Assembly (NCBI RefSeq): GCF_013128195.2
Contig: NZ_CP053452.2
Coordinates: 1,488,001-1,552,000, forward strand
Length of the DNA: 64,000 bases
Source of the DNA: Frigoriglobus tundricola
GTDB lineage: Bacteria; Planctomycetota; Planctomycetia; Gemmatales; Gemmataceae
Direction: 5' to 3'
The notes beneath the pieces are model-generated. The model worked only from the letters and a program-made list of their open reading frames with translations. It did no database searches and had not been told where the DNA came from. Below, one piece after another: positions 8,899-18,878 of this stretch (positions are counted from its first letter, which is position 1; each line of letters opens with the position of its first letter). The position numbers and the translations under genes were made by a program.

Positions 8899-10386
8899 TC
8901 ACACTTTCACTCGATCACCGAACCGCGCACGCAAGGCGTTCGCGCCGGTGGCGGTGATGAGATTGTCGCGAATGCTCAGCTCGCGCACGCCGCTCAGGTG
9001 CGGCGATGCGGCCAGTGCCGCCGCGCCGGCGTCGCCGACGCCGTTCTTCCACAAATCGAGGTACTCCAGGTTCGCAACGTGCGGCGACGCGGCCAGCGCC
9101 GCTGCGCCGGCGTCCGACACCTGACACTCACGCAGGACCAGTTCCGTGAACGGTTCCAGTTGCGGGCTCGCGACCAGTGCCCGCGCGCCCGCGTCGCCGA
9201 TCGGGTTCATGGACAGGTTCAGTTCCGGCCCGATGAGGCGCTCCAGGAGCGGCGATTCGGCCAGCGCCTGTACCCCGCGGTCGCCGATGCCGGTGTTCTG
9301 AATTTCCAACACGTTCAACCGCCCGGCCAGCGGCGACGCGGTCAGTGCGACCAGACCGTCGCACCCGAAGCGGTTCCGGAACGCCCGTAACGAGATCAGC
9401 CCGTGCAGGTGCGGCGAGCCGGCGAGGAGGCGCATGCCGTCCGGCCCAATGTCGCACCCGGTCACGTCGAGCGCCGAGAGGTTCACGAACGGGGCCGCCG
9501 CGAGAAAGGCCGCGCTGGTGTCGGTCAGCGGCGCGCGCACCGTCAGCCACCGCACCCCGCGGAGATCGACCCCGGCCAGGAGGGGCAAGAAACCGGCTTC
9601 GACCGCCGGCGCGTACACGCTCAGCGAGCGGACGTGGGCGAAGTTCGCGCAGTCGAGGAGCCACTTGAGCTGCGACGCGTTGAGTTGTTCGTCCGGCGGG
9701 TTGACCAGGCGGAGCGTCGGTGGCGGAGCCCGACCCAGTTCGTACCGGACGCCGAGGTACGGGCGCAGGGCCCGAGACGCGCGCAGGCCCATGAGTTCGT
9801 TCAACCCGGCGACATCGACCCCGGCCTCTTCCACCCACGCGGCCAGCGGCGACGCGAACCACTTTCCGAGGGCGCGCTCCGTTAGCTCTTTGATCGTCAG
9901 GTTGACCGTGAGCAGCCCGCGGGAGAACCGCCACGGTGCGTACGGCGCGAGCGGGTCAAATTTGAACACCGGCGCCGCGTGCGGCACCACGCCGGCGAAC
10001 CCGAACGGCGGCCGCCGGCGCAACTCGTCCAGGCGCAGGGGCAGGTCGCCCAGCCACCGGGCGGCGTTCGCGGAGAGCAACCGCGCCTCGGCGGCGCGGA
10101 GCTGGGCGATCCGACCGGTGTCCCAGGTGGGGCGGCCGAGTTCCACCTGCGTGCGGATCAGCGCCGCCCGGTTGTGCGCGTCGTCCGGTCCGGGCAACCC
10201 GGCGGTGTCGGCGTTCTCGTCCAGCCAGTCGGCCAGGATCAGGCGCGGGGTGTCTACGGCGGGCGTGGCCCGGCACCCGGCCAACAGCGCGAGCAGGTCC
10301 GGCGACAGCGGGGAAGACCGAGCGGAGCGCCGAGCCACGTCGCACACCTCGCGAGTAATCGATCGCGCTTGAGCGGGGTCGCACAC
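8899..10386 (-). CDS. TIGR02996 domain and leucine-rich-repeat protein
   Basis: The 495-residue product starts at GTG, three bases after the hutU stop. The N-terminal part has the planctomycete TIGR02996 signature around PRLILADWLDEN and ALIRTQVELGRP (about residues 45-85). After a linker, residues 210-495 contain ribonuclease-inhibitor-like repeats with the pattern GDAGAAALAASPHLxxLxxLxL, at least five times. The family is massively expanded in Gemmata-type genomes and is probably a protein-interaction scaffold. No signal peptide is seen. Its position as last gene of the hut operon suggests cotranscription; a role in histidine use is not implied. Confidence 0.82.
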   Translation of the reverse strand: MCDPAQARSITREVCDVARRSARSSPLSPDLLALLAGCRATPAVDTPRLILADWLDENADTAGLPGPDDAHNRAALIRTQVELGRPTWDTGRIAQLRAAEARLLSANAARWLGDLPLRLDELRRRPPFGFAGVVPHAAPVFKFDPLAPYAPWRFSRGLLTVNLTIKELTERALGKWFASPLAAWVEEAGVDVAGLNELMGLRASRALRPYLGVRYELGRAPPPTLRLVNPPDEQLNASQLKWLLDCANFAHVRSLSVYAPAVEAGFLPLLAGVDLRGVRWLTVRAPLTDTSAAFLAAAPFVNLSALDVTGCDIGPDGMRLLAGSPHLHGLISLRAFRNRFGCDGLVALTASPLAGRLNVLEIQNTGIGDRGVQALAESPLLERLIGPELNLSMNPIGDAGARALVASPQLEPFTELVLRECQVSDAGAAALAASPHVANLEYLDLWKNGVGDAGAAALAASPHLSGVRELSIRDNLITATGANALRARFGDRVKV

Positions 10387-10389
10387 GAA

Positions 10390-12042
10390 TTATACCATCG
10401 GCAAGTCCAATCCGTTCTCGTTCGCGCATCGGACGGCGAGGTCGTACCCGGCGTCCGCGTGGCGCATCACGCCGGTTCCGGGGTCGTTCCGCAGCACGCG
10501 CGCGAGACGCTTGGCCGCCCCCGGTGTGCCGTCGCACACGATCACGACGCCCGCGTGCTGGCTGAACCCCATGCCCACCCCCCCGCCGTGGTGGAGCGAC
10601 ACCCACGTCGCGCCGCCCGCGGTGTTCAGGAGCGCGTTGAGGAGCGGCCAGTCGGACACCGCATCGGACCCGTCGCGCATCCCTTCCGTCTCACGGTTCG
10701 GGCTGGCGACCGAGCCGGAATCGAGGTGATCGCGGCCGATCACGATCGGCGCCTTCAGCTCCCCGGCCGCCACCATCGCGTTGAACGCGAGCCCGACGCG
10801 GGCGCGGTCCCTCAGCCCCAACCAGCAGATGCGGGCCGGCAGTCCCTGGAACGCGATCCGCTCCTTCGCCATATCGAGCCAGCGGTGGAGGTGCGGATCG
10901 GGCACGAGTTCCTTCACCTTCGCATCGGTCCGGGCGATGTCTTCGGCATCGCCCGACAGCGCGACCCAGCGAAACGGCCCGATGCCCTCGCAGAACAGCG
11001 GCCGGATGTATGCGGGGACGAATCCGGGGATGTCGAACGCGTTCGCCACCCCGGATTCTTTTGCGGCCTGCCGGATGTTGTTGCCGTAGTCGAGGGCGAC
11101 GGCCCCGCGCGCCTGAAGTTCCAGCATCGCGCGCACGTGAACGGCCATCGATGCTTTCGCCGCCGCGATCACCGCTTGCGGCTGCGTCTTCGCTTTCTCG
11201 CGCCACTCCGCGAGCTGCCATCCTTGCGGCAAATAACCGTTGAGCGGGTCGTGCGCGCTCGTCTGGTCGGTCACCACGTCGGGCGTGACGCCCCGCGCAA
11301 CGAGTTCCGAGCACACATCCGCCGCGTTGCCGAGCAACCCCACCGATACCGGCTTGCCTTCGCGGACGATCGCGAGGGCTTCGTCCAGGCTCGACGCCTT
11401 GCGGTCGAGGTAGCGCGTCCGCAGGCGGAAATCGATGCGGCTCTCGTCGCACTCCACCGCGAGCAGGCTGAAGCCGGCCATTGTCGCGGCCAGTGGTTGC
11501 GCACCACCCATGCCCCCGAGCCCGCCGGTCAGTATCCAGCGCCCCGCAGCGCGGCCATCAAAGTGCTTCTTCGCAATAGCCGCGAACGTCTCGAATGTGC
11601 CCTGTACGATGCCCTGCGTGCCGATGTAGATCCAGCTCCCGGCGGTCATCTGGCCGTACATCATGAGGCCGGCACGATCGAGTTCGTGGAAGTGTTCCCA
11701 CGTGGCCCAGTGCGGTACGAGGTTCGAGTTCGCGATGAGTACCCGCGGCGCGTCCGGGTGCGTCGGGAACACGCCGACCGGCTTGCCGGACTGCACCAGC
11801 AGCGTCTCATCGACCTCCAACCGCTTCAGCACCTCAACGATCTTGTCGAAACACTCCCAATTCCGAGCGGCGCGGCCGATGCCGCCGTACACAACGAGGT
11901 CCGCCGGTCGCTCGGCCACCTCGGGGTCAAGGTTGTTCATGAGCATCCGGAGCGCGGCCTCCGTCTGCCAGCTCTTGCAAGAACACGCCGGCCCCCGCGG
12001 CGCGCGAATCGTGCGCGACGGATCCGAACGGGTGAAGGTCAT
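10390..12042 (-). CDS. hutU: Urocanate hydratase
   Basis: HutU converts urocanate to imidazolonepropionate using tightly bound NAD+, the second step of histidine breakdown in the cytoplasm. The 550-residue length is normal. Visible signatures are [15 protein letters not shown], the glycine-rich [17 protein letters not shown], the conserved Cys in [19 protein letters not shown], and [17 protein letters not shown]. The ATG at 12042 overlaps the hutG stop by ATGA. An in-frame start eight residues upstream is possible but lies inside hutG. Confidence 0.95.
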   Translation of the reverse strand: MTFTRSDPSRTIRAPRGPACSCKSWQTEAALRMLMNNLDPEVAERPADLVVYGGIGRAARNWECFDKIVEVLKRLEVDETLLVQSGKPVGVFPTHPDAPRVLIANSNLVPHWATWEHFHELDRAGLMMYGQMTAGSWIYIGTQGIVQGTFETFAAIAKKHFDGRAAGRWILTGGLGGMGGAQPLAATMAGFSLLAVECDESRIDFRLRTRYLDRKASSLDEALAIVREGKPVSVGLLGNAADVCSELVARGVTPDVVTDQTSAHDPLNGYLPQGWQLAEWREKAKTQPQAVIAAAKASMAVHVRAMLELQARGAVALDYGNNIRQAAKESGVANAFDIPGFVPAYIRPLFCEGIGPFRWVALSGDAEDIARTDAKVKELVPDPHLHRWLDMAKERIAFQGLPARICWLGLRDRARVGLAFNAMVAAGELKAPIVIGRDHLDSGSVASPNRETEGMRDGSDAVSDWPLLNALLNTAGGATWVSLHHGGGVGMGFSQHAGVVIVCDGTPGAAKRLARVLRNDPGTGVMRHADAGYDLAVRCANENGLDLPMV

Positions 12043-12989
12043 GCCCAATCCCCTTTCCGGTCCCAACTCTTGGTGATCTGCCAGACGAGCCGCGCTGCGA
12101 CTCGCGCGCCACGACTATCAATGTCGAAACGCGGATTCAGTTCCACGAGATCAATCGCAGCGACTTTCTCCGACATCAAGGTCCGATCGAGAATGGCCTC
12201 TACTGTTTCGAGCGCGAGGCCGTGAGCAGCCGGCGCACTGACGGCGGGCATTGTCGCTGCGGGGAGGACATCGAGATCAACGCTCAAGTGAACCTGCTCG
12301 ACTCGACGAATAAATTCGTCGATGTAATCGCGAGGTTCTTGACGTCCCCACGGCAGAAAATCGACATCGGGTATGTACTCACCGCCAAGCGTTCCGAGTC
12401 GATCGAAGAGGGTGGCTGTATTTGATGGCTCGGCAACTCCCAGACACAAATAACGAAAGGGCCGAGAGGCACCTCCGAACCACTTCGCAATCTGATTGAA
12501 CGGCGTGCCAGAATTTCCTGGCTCATCCGCACGCAGATCGAGATGTGCGTCGATATTGATGACGCCGACACTCGCATCGGGGCGGGCCGTAACGATTCCC
12601 TGAAACGTGCCCCACGCCATTTCGTGACCGCCGCCGAGTACGAGTGGTCGGTGCCCCGCACGAATCGCTCTCTCAACCACATCCGCCAGGCGCATTTGCG
12701 TGCCCTCCATGTCGCCGTCATCGCAGCGCACGTCGCCCGTGTCGTACACGGGGCGCTCCTGGTGCCACGCGAGGTTCGCGAGCGCCGCGCGAATCGCACG
12801 CGGGCCGTCCTTCGCTCCGACACGACCGCCGTTGCGGCGCACGCCTTCGTCACACGCGAAGCCGATCAGCGCGACACCCGGCGGCGAGTCCGCGGCGAGC
12901 GGCTTCACCATCTGGTGCCACCGCAGCGCGTTCGGACCGTCCGCGGTGTCAATGCGTCCCGTCCACACGCTCATGTCGGGATCAGGCAT
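12039..12989 (-). CDS. hutG: Formimidoylglutamase, arginase family
   Basis: The 316-residue product belongs to the arginase/agmatinase fold and should hydrolyse N-formimidoyl-L-glutamate to glutamate and formamide. Binuclear manganese ligands are visible in [18 protein letters not shown] and [18 protein letters not shown]. Its place between hutI and hutU supports HutG rather than arginase. The ATG at 12989 overlaps the end of hutI by 8 bases; longer frames upstream lie inside hutI and lack conservation. Confidence 0.92.
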   Translation of the reverse strand: MPDPDMSVWTGRIDTADGPNALRWHQMVKPLAADSPPGVALIGFACDEGVRRNGGRVGAKDGPRAIRAALANLAWHQERPVYDTGDVRCDDGDMEGTQMRLADVVERAIRAGHRPLVLGGGHEMAWGTFQGIVTARPDASVGVINIDAHLDLRADEPGNSGTPFNQIAKWFGGASRPFRYLCLGVAEPSNTATLFDRLGTLGGEYIPDVDFLPWGRQEPRDYIDEFIRRVEQVHLSVDLDVLPAATMPAVSAPAAHGLALETVEAILDRTLMSEKVAAIDLVELNPRFDIDSRGARVAARLVWQITKSWDRKGDWA

Positions 12990-14214
12990 GGCTCGATTTT
13001 CCCCGAACGACGCGCGACACGAGCGGCGTGACACCCAACTGACACACGATCTCGGCCGGGTGCTGAACGTCCCAGACGAGAAAGTCCGCCCGCTTGCCCG
13101 CTTCGAGCGTACCCAGATGACCGCCACGTCCGAGCGCCTTCGCGGCTTCGCGCGTGACCCCGGCCAGCGCTTCCGCGGGCGAAAAGCCGTACAGCACGCA
13201 CGCCATGTTCATTGCGAGACGCAACGACGCGAACGGAGACGTACCGGGGTTCAGATCGCTAGCAATCGCCATCGCCACGCCGGCGGCGCGGAGTTGCTCC
13301 ACCGGCGGTTTCTGCTTCTCGCGGAGGAAATAGAACGCACCGGGTAACAGGACCGCAACCGTGCCGGCTTTCGCCATCGCGGCCACGCCGGCGTCGTCGA
13401 GGAATTCGAGGTGATCGGCCGACCAGCCGCCGTACCGGGCAACCAGTTCGGCGCCGTGGGAGTTCGTCAGTTGCTCGACGTGGCCCTTCACCGCGAGGCC
13501 ATGCGCTTTCGCCGCACTAAAGATGCGGTCGCACTGAGCCGGGGTGAAGGCGATCGATTCACAGAATACGTCCACCGCGTCCGCCAGTTGTTCCTTCGCG
13601 ACCGCGGGAATCATCTCGTTCACGATGAGCGAAACGTAATCGTCGGCGCGGCCGGCGAACTCCGGCGGGACCGCATGTGCGGCAAGGAGCGTGGCAGACA
13701 CCTCCACAGCCGCGACGTCCCGCAGTTTCTTCGCGACGCGAAGCATCTTCAATTCGTCAGCGAGTGTCAGCCCATAGCCGGATTTGATCTCGACGCACGT
13801 CACGCCTTCCGCGACGAGCGCGTTGAGGCGCGGAAGCGCCGCGTGGAGCAACTCGTCTTCGCTCCGCGTTCGTGTGGCGCGCACGGTGGAAAGGATACCG
13901 CCGCCGGCTTTCGCGATTTCGGTGTACGGCACGCCGCGGAGCCGCATCTCCCACTCGGCGGCCCGCGACCCGCCCCAGACGAGGTGCGTGTGACAGTCGA
14001 TGAAGCCCGGTGTGACGAGTTTGCCGCCGCAATCCGTGATTCCGCCGCGGTAGCCGCACATTTCGGCCGAATCGGCCGGGAATACGGCCGCGATCGTCTC
14101 GCCGCGAACCGCCAGAACGTGCCCTTCTAACAAACCGCACGCCCCGGGCACCCGCGGGTCGAAGGTAGCGAGTCGGGCGTTGATCCAGACGTGATCGAAC
14201 GAGTTGCGTTCCAT
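12982..14214 (-). CDS. hutI: Imidazolonepropionase
   Basis: HutI opens the imidazolone ring of imidazolonepropionate to give formimidoylglutamate. The 410-residue amidohydrolase shows the metal motif HTHLVWGG after the strand VTPGFIDC, the segments IKSGYGLT and LLAAHAVPPEF, HVEQLTNSHGA, and SDLNPGTSPF. The start MERNSFDHVWINARL was chosen because it begins the conserved domain. It is the first gene of hutI-hutG-hutU. No histidine ammonia-lyase gene (hutH) is in the window, so the first step must be encoded elsewhere. Confidence 0.95.
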   Translation of the reverse strand: MERNSFDHVWINARLATFDPRVPGACGLLEGHVLAVRGETIAAVFPADSAEMCGYRGGITDCGGKLVTPGFIDCHTHLVWGGSRAAEWEMRLRGVPYTEIAKAGGGILSTVRATRTRSEDELLHAALPRLNALVAEGVTCVEIKSGYGLTLADELKMLRVAKKLRDVAAVEVSATLLAAHAVPPEFAGRADDYVSLIVNEMIPAVAKEQLADAVDVFCESIAFTPAQCDRIFSAAKAHGLAVKGHVEQLTNSHGAELVARYGGWSADHLEFLDDAGVAAMAKAGTVAVLLPGAFYFLREKQKPPVEQLRAAGVAMAIASDLNPGTSPFASLRLAMNMACVLYGFSPAEALAGVTREAAKALGRGGHLGTLEAGKRADFLVWDVQHPAEIVCQLGVTPLVSRVVRGKSSHA

Positions 14215-14356
14215 GCCGTCATTGCACCAGCGGGACGCGCAGGGTGCAACGGGAAAGACAAGTCGGTGCTCAGACCCTGAGAGGCGCGACGCGGGTCTCT
14301 CCAAACGGATCTGGCCCCGTCGCCGTCACTGTCGGAGACAAGTGACCCACCCGACC

Positions 14357-15001
14357 TTACTTGAGCAGCTCTTGAACCCGGCCCTTCAGCCGCTCTAATC
14401 CGGATTCGAACAGGTCCTTGCCGTCAGGGAAGTTGTCGTCGGGAAGGCCGTCGTACATGCCGCGAATGACGCCCTTGCGGTCCACCAGGATCAGCTTCGT
14501 ACTGTGACCGAACTCATCGCCGGGCTTCACGTCCGGGCCGAGTTTCCGTTCGGCGGCCTGCTTGAACTGTTCCTGAAGCAACTTGTGGATCGTCTTTTCC
14601 TCGCCCGTGAGGAACAGCCAGTTGTTCGGATCGGCCTGGCGGTTGTTCGCGTAGTCCTTGAGCGCGGCGAGATCGTCACGCGCCGGGTCCACGGTGAACG
14701 TCACCAGCTTGACCCGCCCGGTCTTCAGGTCGTCGGCGAGGTCACGCTGGAGGCGGGCCATCGTGTTGGTGACCGCCGGGCACGGGCCGCTGCACCGCGT
14801 GAAAATGAACGACCCGACCCACACCTGCCCGCGCAGATCCTTGTCGGTGATCGTTTTCCCGCTCCGCTCGGTCAGCGTGAACTCGCCCACGGGGTAGTCG
14901 AGATCCAGTTGAGCGGGCGACGGGTGCGTCGGCGTGCGCGAACCGGCGCCCCCGCACCCGACGGCAACCAGCGCGAGGAGCGGTAACAAGCGGCGAACCA
15001 T
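14357..15001 (-). CDS. SCO1/SenC-family copper chaperone lipoprotein
   Basis: SCO proteins deliver copper to the CuA centre of cytochrome oxidase or keep it reduced. The 214-residue product has a lipoprotein signal (LALVAVGCGG, lipid Cys near residue 16) and a thioredoxin fold with the copper motif CSGPC near residues 70-74 and the third ligand His in FGHSTKLILV. It is the last gene of the ACIII/oxidase operon, 21 bases after ctaB, and is a second SCO copy in the operon (see 22,422). Confidence 0.92.
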   Translation of the reverse strand: MVRRLLPLLALVAVGCGGAGSRTPTHPSPAQLDLDYPVGEFTLTERSGKTITDKDLRGQVWVGSFIFTRCSGPCPAVTNTMARLQRDLADDLKTGRVKLVTFTVDPARDDLAALKDYANNRQADPNNWLFLTGEEKTIHKLLQEQFKQAAERKLGPDVKPGDEFGHSTKLILVDRKGVIRGMYDGLPDDNFPDGKDLFESGLERLKGRVQELLK

Positions 15002-15022
15002 GCGGCACCGGAGGAGGAGCGA

Positions 15023-15994
15023 TTACTTCAACAGAAGGGCGTCGAACATCAGTACGGCGAACACGGACGGCAAGTAGAACAGCGACGCGTGCAGCACGCG
15101 ACGGGCCTTGCGGTCGGTGCGGTCGCGGGCGAACTCGACGGTGCGGCGCAGGAAGTACACGCCGAACACCGTGGACCCGGCGGCGAACACCCAGCCGCCG
15201 AGCCCCGCCGGCGCGGCGCTGAAGCCGAGCGGGATCAGCGCCGCAGCGGTCACCACCATTACGACGGCCGTGCGCCACCCTGACGGGTCACAGCCGGGGA
15301 GCATCTTCAGCCCGCCGGCCGCGTAGTCCTCGCGGTACATCCACGCGATCGCCAGAAAGTGCGGGATCTGCCACAGGAACAGGAGGCCGAACACCACCGC
15401 GGCGCCCTCCCACCCCTCCCAGCCGGCCCACCCGCGGGCGGCGTACCAGCCGATCACCGGCGGCAGCGCGCCCGGGACCGCACCGACGACCGTGTTCCAG
15501 ACGGTGAGCGTCTTCAGCGGCGTGTACACGAACGCGTAAGCGATGAACGTGAGCCCCGCGGCGATGGTGGCGGGGGCGGGCACGGTGGCGGCCAGCAGCG
15601 CCAGCCCCGCCCCGGCCAGCGTCGCACCGAACATCGCTACTTCTTCCGGGGTCACGCGCCCCGCGGGGAGCGGGCGCTTCATCGTGCGGCGCATCCGCGC
15701 GTCGATCTTCCGTTCGAAGAGCTGGTTCAGCGCGCTGCCGCCCGCCGCGACCAGTCCGGCGCCGAGGAGCGTCAGGAACAGCACGCGCACTTCGGCGTCC
15801 GGACCGGCGCCCAGCAGGTAGCCGGCGGCCACCGTGAACAGCGCCATTACCGCGATCCGCGGTTTGGTCAGTTCGAGGTAATCGGCCATGCGGGACGGAG
15901 CGTGTCCGCGGGCGCGCGGACGGGCCACGGGCGTTGAGCCGGACGAAAGCGCGTTCAACGTGTCCACTTCACCCGTGAGCGTCACCTTCATCAT
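15023..15994 (-). CDS. ctaB: Protohaem IX farnesyltransferase (haem O synthase)
   Basis: CtaB adds a farnesyl group to haem B to make haem O in the membrane. The 323-residue UbiA-fold protein has several transmembrane helices, the first Asp motif in ALNQLFERKIDARMRRTMKRPL, PGALPPVIGWYAARG, and the second Asp-type region around FLWQIPHFLAIAWMYREDY. Length is normal. The ATG overlaps the ctaA stop (TAATG), indicating translational coupling. An ATG one codon later is an alternative. Confidence 0.94.
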   Translation of the reverse strand: MMKVTLTGEVDTLNALSSGSTPVARPRARGHAPSRMADYLELTKPRIAVMALFTVAAGYLLGAGPDAEVRVLFLTLLGAGLVAAGGSALNQLFERKIDARMRRTMKRPLPAGRVTPEEVAMFGATLAGAGLALLAATVPAPATIAAGLTFIAYAFVYTPLKTLTVWNTVVGAVPGALPPVIGWYAARGWAGWEGWEGAAVVFGLLFLWQIPHFLAIAWMYREDYAAGGLKMLPGCDPSGWRTAVVMVVTAAALIPLGFSAAPAGLGGWVFAAGSTVFGVYFLRRTVEFARDRTDRKARRVLHASLFYLPSVFAVLMFDALLLK

Positions 15995-17196
15995 TACGCG
16001 TCTCCGCGGACCGGTGTGAGGGCGGTGGTGTGCGAAACCGCTTCCGGTTGCCACACGGCATTGGGTTCCAATGTATTGGCGGGCGCGGCGACCGGCCGGA
16101 GGCGAACCGCCATCGCGAGCGACACGGCCCACACGCCGCTCCCCACCAGCGCGTGCAGCGTCCGTATGGCCCCGCCCTCGGCCGTCACCTTGACCATTTC
16201 CGGCGGGACGTACTGGCCGAACTTCGCCATCCACGCTTCGACGCCGAGGTACAGTTGAGCGACGAGCAGCGCCGTCAAGGCCCACGCAAAGGCACCCGCA
16301 CGCCGGCGCGCGGCCGGATCGTAGAACACCGCCCGCAGCACCAGCACCGCGACCGCCGTGGCGGCGAACGCGGTGAGGAAGTGCAACCGCTGCGAGAGCG
16401 GCAGCGGGTAGTGCCGGACCAGTGCCCCGAACACGACCTGGAGCAGCACGAGGTGCGCGAGCCCCGACGCCCACAATCGCAAGCGGCGTGCGGCCGGGCC
16501 GGTGTAAACCGTGGGCCGGACGGTCAGCACCGCGATCGTGACGAGCAGCCCGAACACCACCTGCGCGAACACGCCGTGGAACGCCGCGAGATCGGTTCCC
16601 ACCAACTCGTTCAGCTTCACACGGAAGCCGCCGAGCAGCCCTTGAATCATCACCGCGATGAGCGCGAACGCGCCGAGCACCCGAGCGCCGGCGCCTCGGG
16701 CGCCCGCAAACAGTCCGCTGACCGCTGCGCCGAGCATCAGGGCCGCACCCGCGAGTACGGTCCCCAGTGGCCCGGCCGGCAGCCGCACCTCGCGCGGCGG
16801 CGTGTCCTTTTGAGCCATCAGCCCGCGGTGGAACTCGCCGTACCCGGCGACCAGTACCAGCAGCCCGAAGAGTGCCGCCCACAGTACCACTTTCCGCGGT
16901 TCCGTCCACAAAAGGCCCACGGCCAGGACGATCACGAGCCCCCCCACCGCCCACGCCGCAATGCGGTGCGAGTGTTCGATGAAAAAGCCGAACTCCTCTT
17001 TGAACCGAGCCTTCTCGGTGTCGGTCGCGGTCTCGAACACGTACCACGGTTCGGTCGGCCACACGCGGTCGGCCATGCCCGCGCCGAAGCTGGTCACCAG
17101 TTGGCCGATGGCAAGCAGCACGAGGGTGGCCGCGACCGCGAGGACGGCCCAGACGTGTAGCCAGCGCGGAACCGGACGCGGGAGCGGATCGGTCAT
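15994..17196 (-). CDS. ctaA: Haem A synthase, COX15/CtaA family
   Basis: CtaA oxidises the haem O methyl group to the formyl of haem A. The 400-residue product has eight or more transmembrane helices. It has EHSHRIAAW (about residues 73-81, His ligand pair region) and conserved His residues again in the second half (AFHGVFAQVVFG, LVRHYPLPLSQRLHFL and TLHALVGSGVW). It carries an insertion of about 25 residues relative to short bacterial forms. It is translationally coupled to ctaB. Confidence 0.92.
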   Translation of the reverse strand: MTDPLPRPVPRWLHVWAVLAVAATLVLLAIGQLVTSFGAGMADRVWPTEPWYVFETATDTEKARFKEEFGFFIEHSHRIAAWAVGGLVIVLAVGLLWTEPRKVVLWAALFGLLVLVAGYGEFHRGLMAQKDTPPREVRLPAGPLGTVLAGAALMLGAAVSGLFAGARGAGARVLGAFALIAVMIQGLLGGFRVKLNELVGTDLAAFHGVFAQVVFGLLVTIAVLTVRPTVYTGPAARRLRLWASGLAHLVLLQVVFGALVRHYPLPLSQRLHFLTAFAATAVAVLVLRAVFYDPAARRRAGAFAWALTALLVAQLYLGVEAWMAKFGQYVPPEMVKVTAEGGAIRTLHALVGSGVWAVSLAMAVRLRPVAAPANTLEPNAVWQPEAVSHTTALTPVRGDA

Positions 17197-17240
17197 CGGT
17201 GCGGAACTCGGAGCGGAGCGGCAAAGGTGCGAATTTTAGC

Positions 17241-18392
17241 CTACGGATTCGGGTACACCACGGCCCGCACGTCGGGCGGGAGCTTCACGCGGTACGGGGC
17301 GGCCGTCACGAACCGCACCAGGTCCCACACGTCGCGCTCGGTATACTTCGGCGGGGCGTGCGCCGGCATGCCGACCGACGGGATGCCGTACCGGATGCGG
17401 GCGTACACGTCTTCGGCCCGGTTCCCGCCTTTGAGGAGCGGTTCCGTAAGGACCGCCGGCTTCGCCACCGTCCCCCACACGTCGTACCGCAGCACCGGCT
17501 TGCGACCGTAGTCGGCGTGGCACGTCACGCACGCGTCTTCGGTCCTGGCAATGAACAGCGTGTGGCCCCGCCGCACGGCCTCTTGGTACGCGGGCGATTC
17601 CGGTTCGCCGTCGTTCGGCTCGGCAGCAAGTGGGGGAGCGGCCTCCGCCTTCTCCCATTCACGGATCGCATTCCGGAGCCGGGCGCCGGGGTCGTTCGGT
17701 TGACCTTCGATGAGCGCCCGGAGCGACTCGAACTCCACCTGCCCGCGGACCGACAGGTAGATGACGTACCCGGCGAGGAGGTCGCGCTCGCCCTCTTGAA
17801 GTAGCGCGAACGAGGGCATCGCGGTGCCCTTGAGGCCGTCGTTGAGCGTGCGGAGCAGATCGGCCCGGCGGGGCTTGGTGGCGTCGCCCGACGTGCTGAA
17901 CTTGAACACGCCCTGTCGGTAGTCACGCGGAAACGGAACGACGAACTGCCCCGATTTCGCGCCGCGGCCGTCTCCGGTGATGTTGTGGCAATCGACGCAG
18001 TGCCGTTTGAAGAGCTTCGCCCCTTCCGCAACGTACATCTTCGCGAGCTTCAACTGGCCCGGGACATCGACCGGCTCCGCGGGGGTGCCGAACGTGTCCT
18101 TCAAAAACGCCTCCAAACCGGCCCGAGCGTCGGCGGGAACGGTTGTGGGATCGACCGTGCGGCCCCCGAGGGCGTCGAGGCCGGCGATCTCGTCGTCGCG
18201 CTTGCCGGCGGTGTTGATCGCCGGGGCGGGCTTGTCGGGGAGTTTGAGGACCACGCGATCGGCGCGGGCCGGAAACGTGAAGCTCGGCGGGTACTCGATC
18301 TGTTGGCCGCAGCCGCCGCAGCCGGGTGCGATCGCGAGCAGGGCGGCGACCGCCGCGACCCGCCACCCGCACCCGGCGAACGAAAGCCGCAT
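17241..18392 (-). CDS. Dihaem cytochrome c lipoprotein
   Basis: The 383-residue exported protein has a hydrophobic signal and a lipobox-like AIAPGCGGC near residues 20-28. Two c-type haem motifs are visible, CVDCH (about 131) and CVTCH (about 288), each followed by a Met-containing cytochrome fold (TAMPSF; GIPSVGMPAHAP). It lies between oxidase subunit IV and haem A synthase. It is therefore probably an electron carrier between ACIII and the caa3 oxidase on the outer face of the cytoplasmic membrane. The specific partner is inferred from context only. Confidence 0.88.
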   Translation of the reverse strand: MRLSFAGCGWRVAAVAALLAIAPGCGGCGQQIEYPPSFTFPARADRVVLKLPDKPAPAINTAGKRDDEIAGLDALGGRTVDPTTVPADARAGLEAFLKDTFGTPAEPVDVPGQLKLAKMYVAEGAKLFKRHCVDCHNITGDGRGAKSGQFVVPFPRDYRQGVFKFSTSGDATKPRRADLLRTLNDGLKGTAMPSFALLQEGERDLLAGYVIYLSVRGQVEFESLRALIEGQPNDPGARLRNAIREWEKAEAAPPLAAEPNDGEPESPAYQEAVRRGHTLFIARTEDACVTCHADYGRKPVLRYDVWGTVAKPAVLTEPLLKGGNRAEDVYARIRYGIPSVGMPAHAPPKYTERDVWDLVRFVTAAPYRVKLPPDVRAVVYPNP

Positions 18393-18410
18393 CCGGTTTC
18401 GAGCCTCCGC

Positions 18411-18755
18411 TCAGCCGATGAGGAGGTGCCGCGTCATGTAATCCGACAGGAACAGCACGAACAGGATGCCCATCCAGAACAGCGACGACAGCGCGGTGAG
18501 GGTCACCACCTTGTCGGCCTGCTTGAGGTGCATGAAGTAGTACGCCACGAGCCACGCCTGCACGGACCCGATGGCGAGTTGAAAGACGAGGGTAAACTTC
18601 GTCGGCCCGATGGCCCCGGAGCCGAAAATGTTGACCAGCGCCAAACCAATGACGGCGGCGAACACCACCAGTAACTGGCCCGGCGAGTCCAGTTCCTTGC
18701 GAACGCCGTGCGGGTCGTCGGTGGTCGCGCCGGGGGCGGGGCTGTGGTCGGCCAT
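18411..18755 (-). CDS. Cytochrome c oxidase subunit IV (caa3 type)
   Basis: The 114-residue product has three hydrophobic helices (about 29-50, 60-80 and 88-108) with VNIFGSGAIGPTKFTLVFQ and AYYFMHLKQADKVV, the pattern of bacterial subunit IV (CoxD/CtaF). It probably stabilises the oxidase and contains no cofactor ligands. It sits 18 bases upstream of the dihaem cytochrome gene and downstream of subunit III. Confidence 0.88.
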   Translation of the reverse strand: MADHSPAPGATTDDPHGVRKELDSPGQLLVVFAAVIGLALVNIFGSGAIGPTKFTLVFQLAIGSVQAWLVAYYFMHLKQADKVVTLTALSSLFWMGILFVLFLSDYMTRHLLIG

Positions 18756-18796
18756 TGGAAGAATCCCACCTGAGCGGTTGTTCGTGGTTCTTACGT

Positions 18797-18871
18797 GGGT
18801 GGGACAAGGCTCTGCGCCGTCCCTCCCCCTTCACACGCACGGGTGGGACGGCGCAGAGCCTTGTCCCACCC
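18797..18871. repeat. 27-bp perfect inverted repeat inside the oxidase operon
   Basis: The left arm (18797-18823, begins GGGTGGGACAAGGCTCTGCG) and right arm (18845-18871) are exact reverse complements separated by 21 bases. The element fills most of the 123-base gap between subunits III and IV and ends seven bases before the subunit III stop codon. It could act as a processing or attenuation hairpin, or be a miniature dispersed palindrome. Confidence 0.8.
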
Positions 18872-18878
18872 TACGAAA

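Noticed and set aside
9979-12225. Plus-strand open frame of 748 codons
   Set aside because: Antisense to hutU and the TIGR02996 gene; no family pattern.
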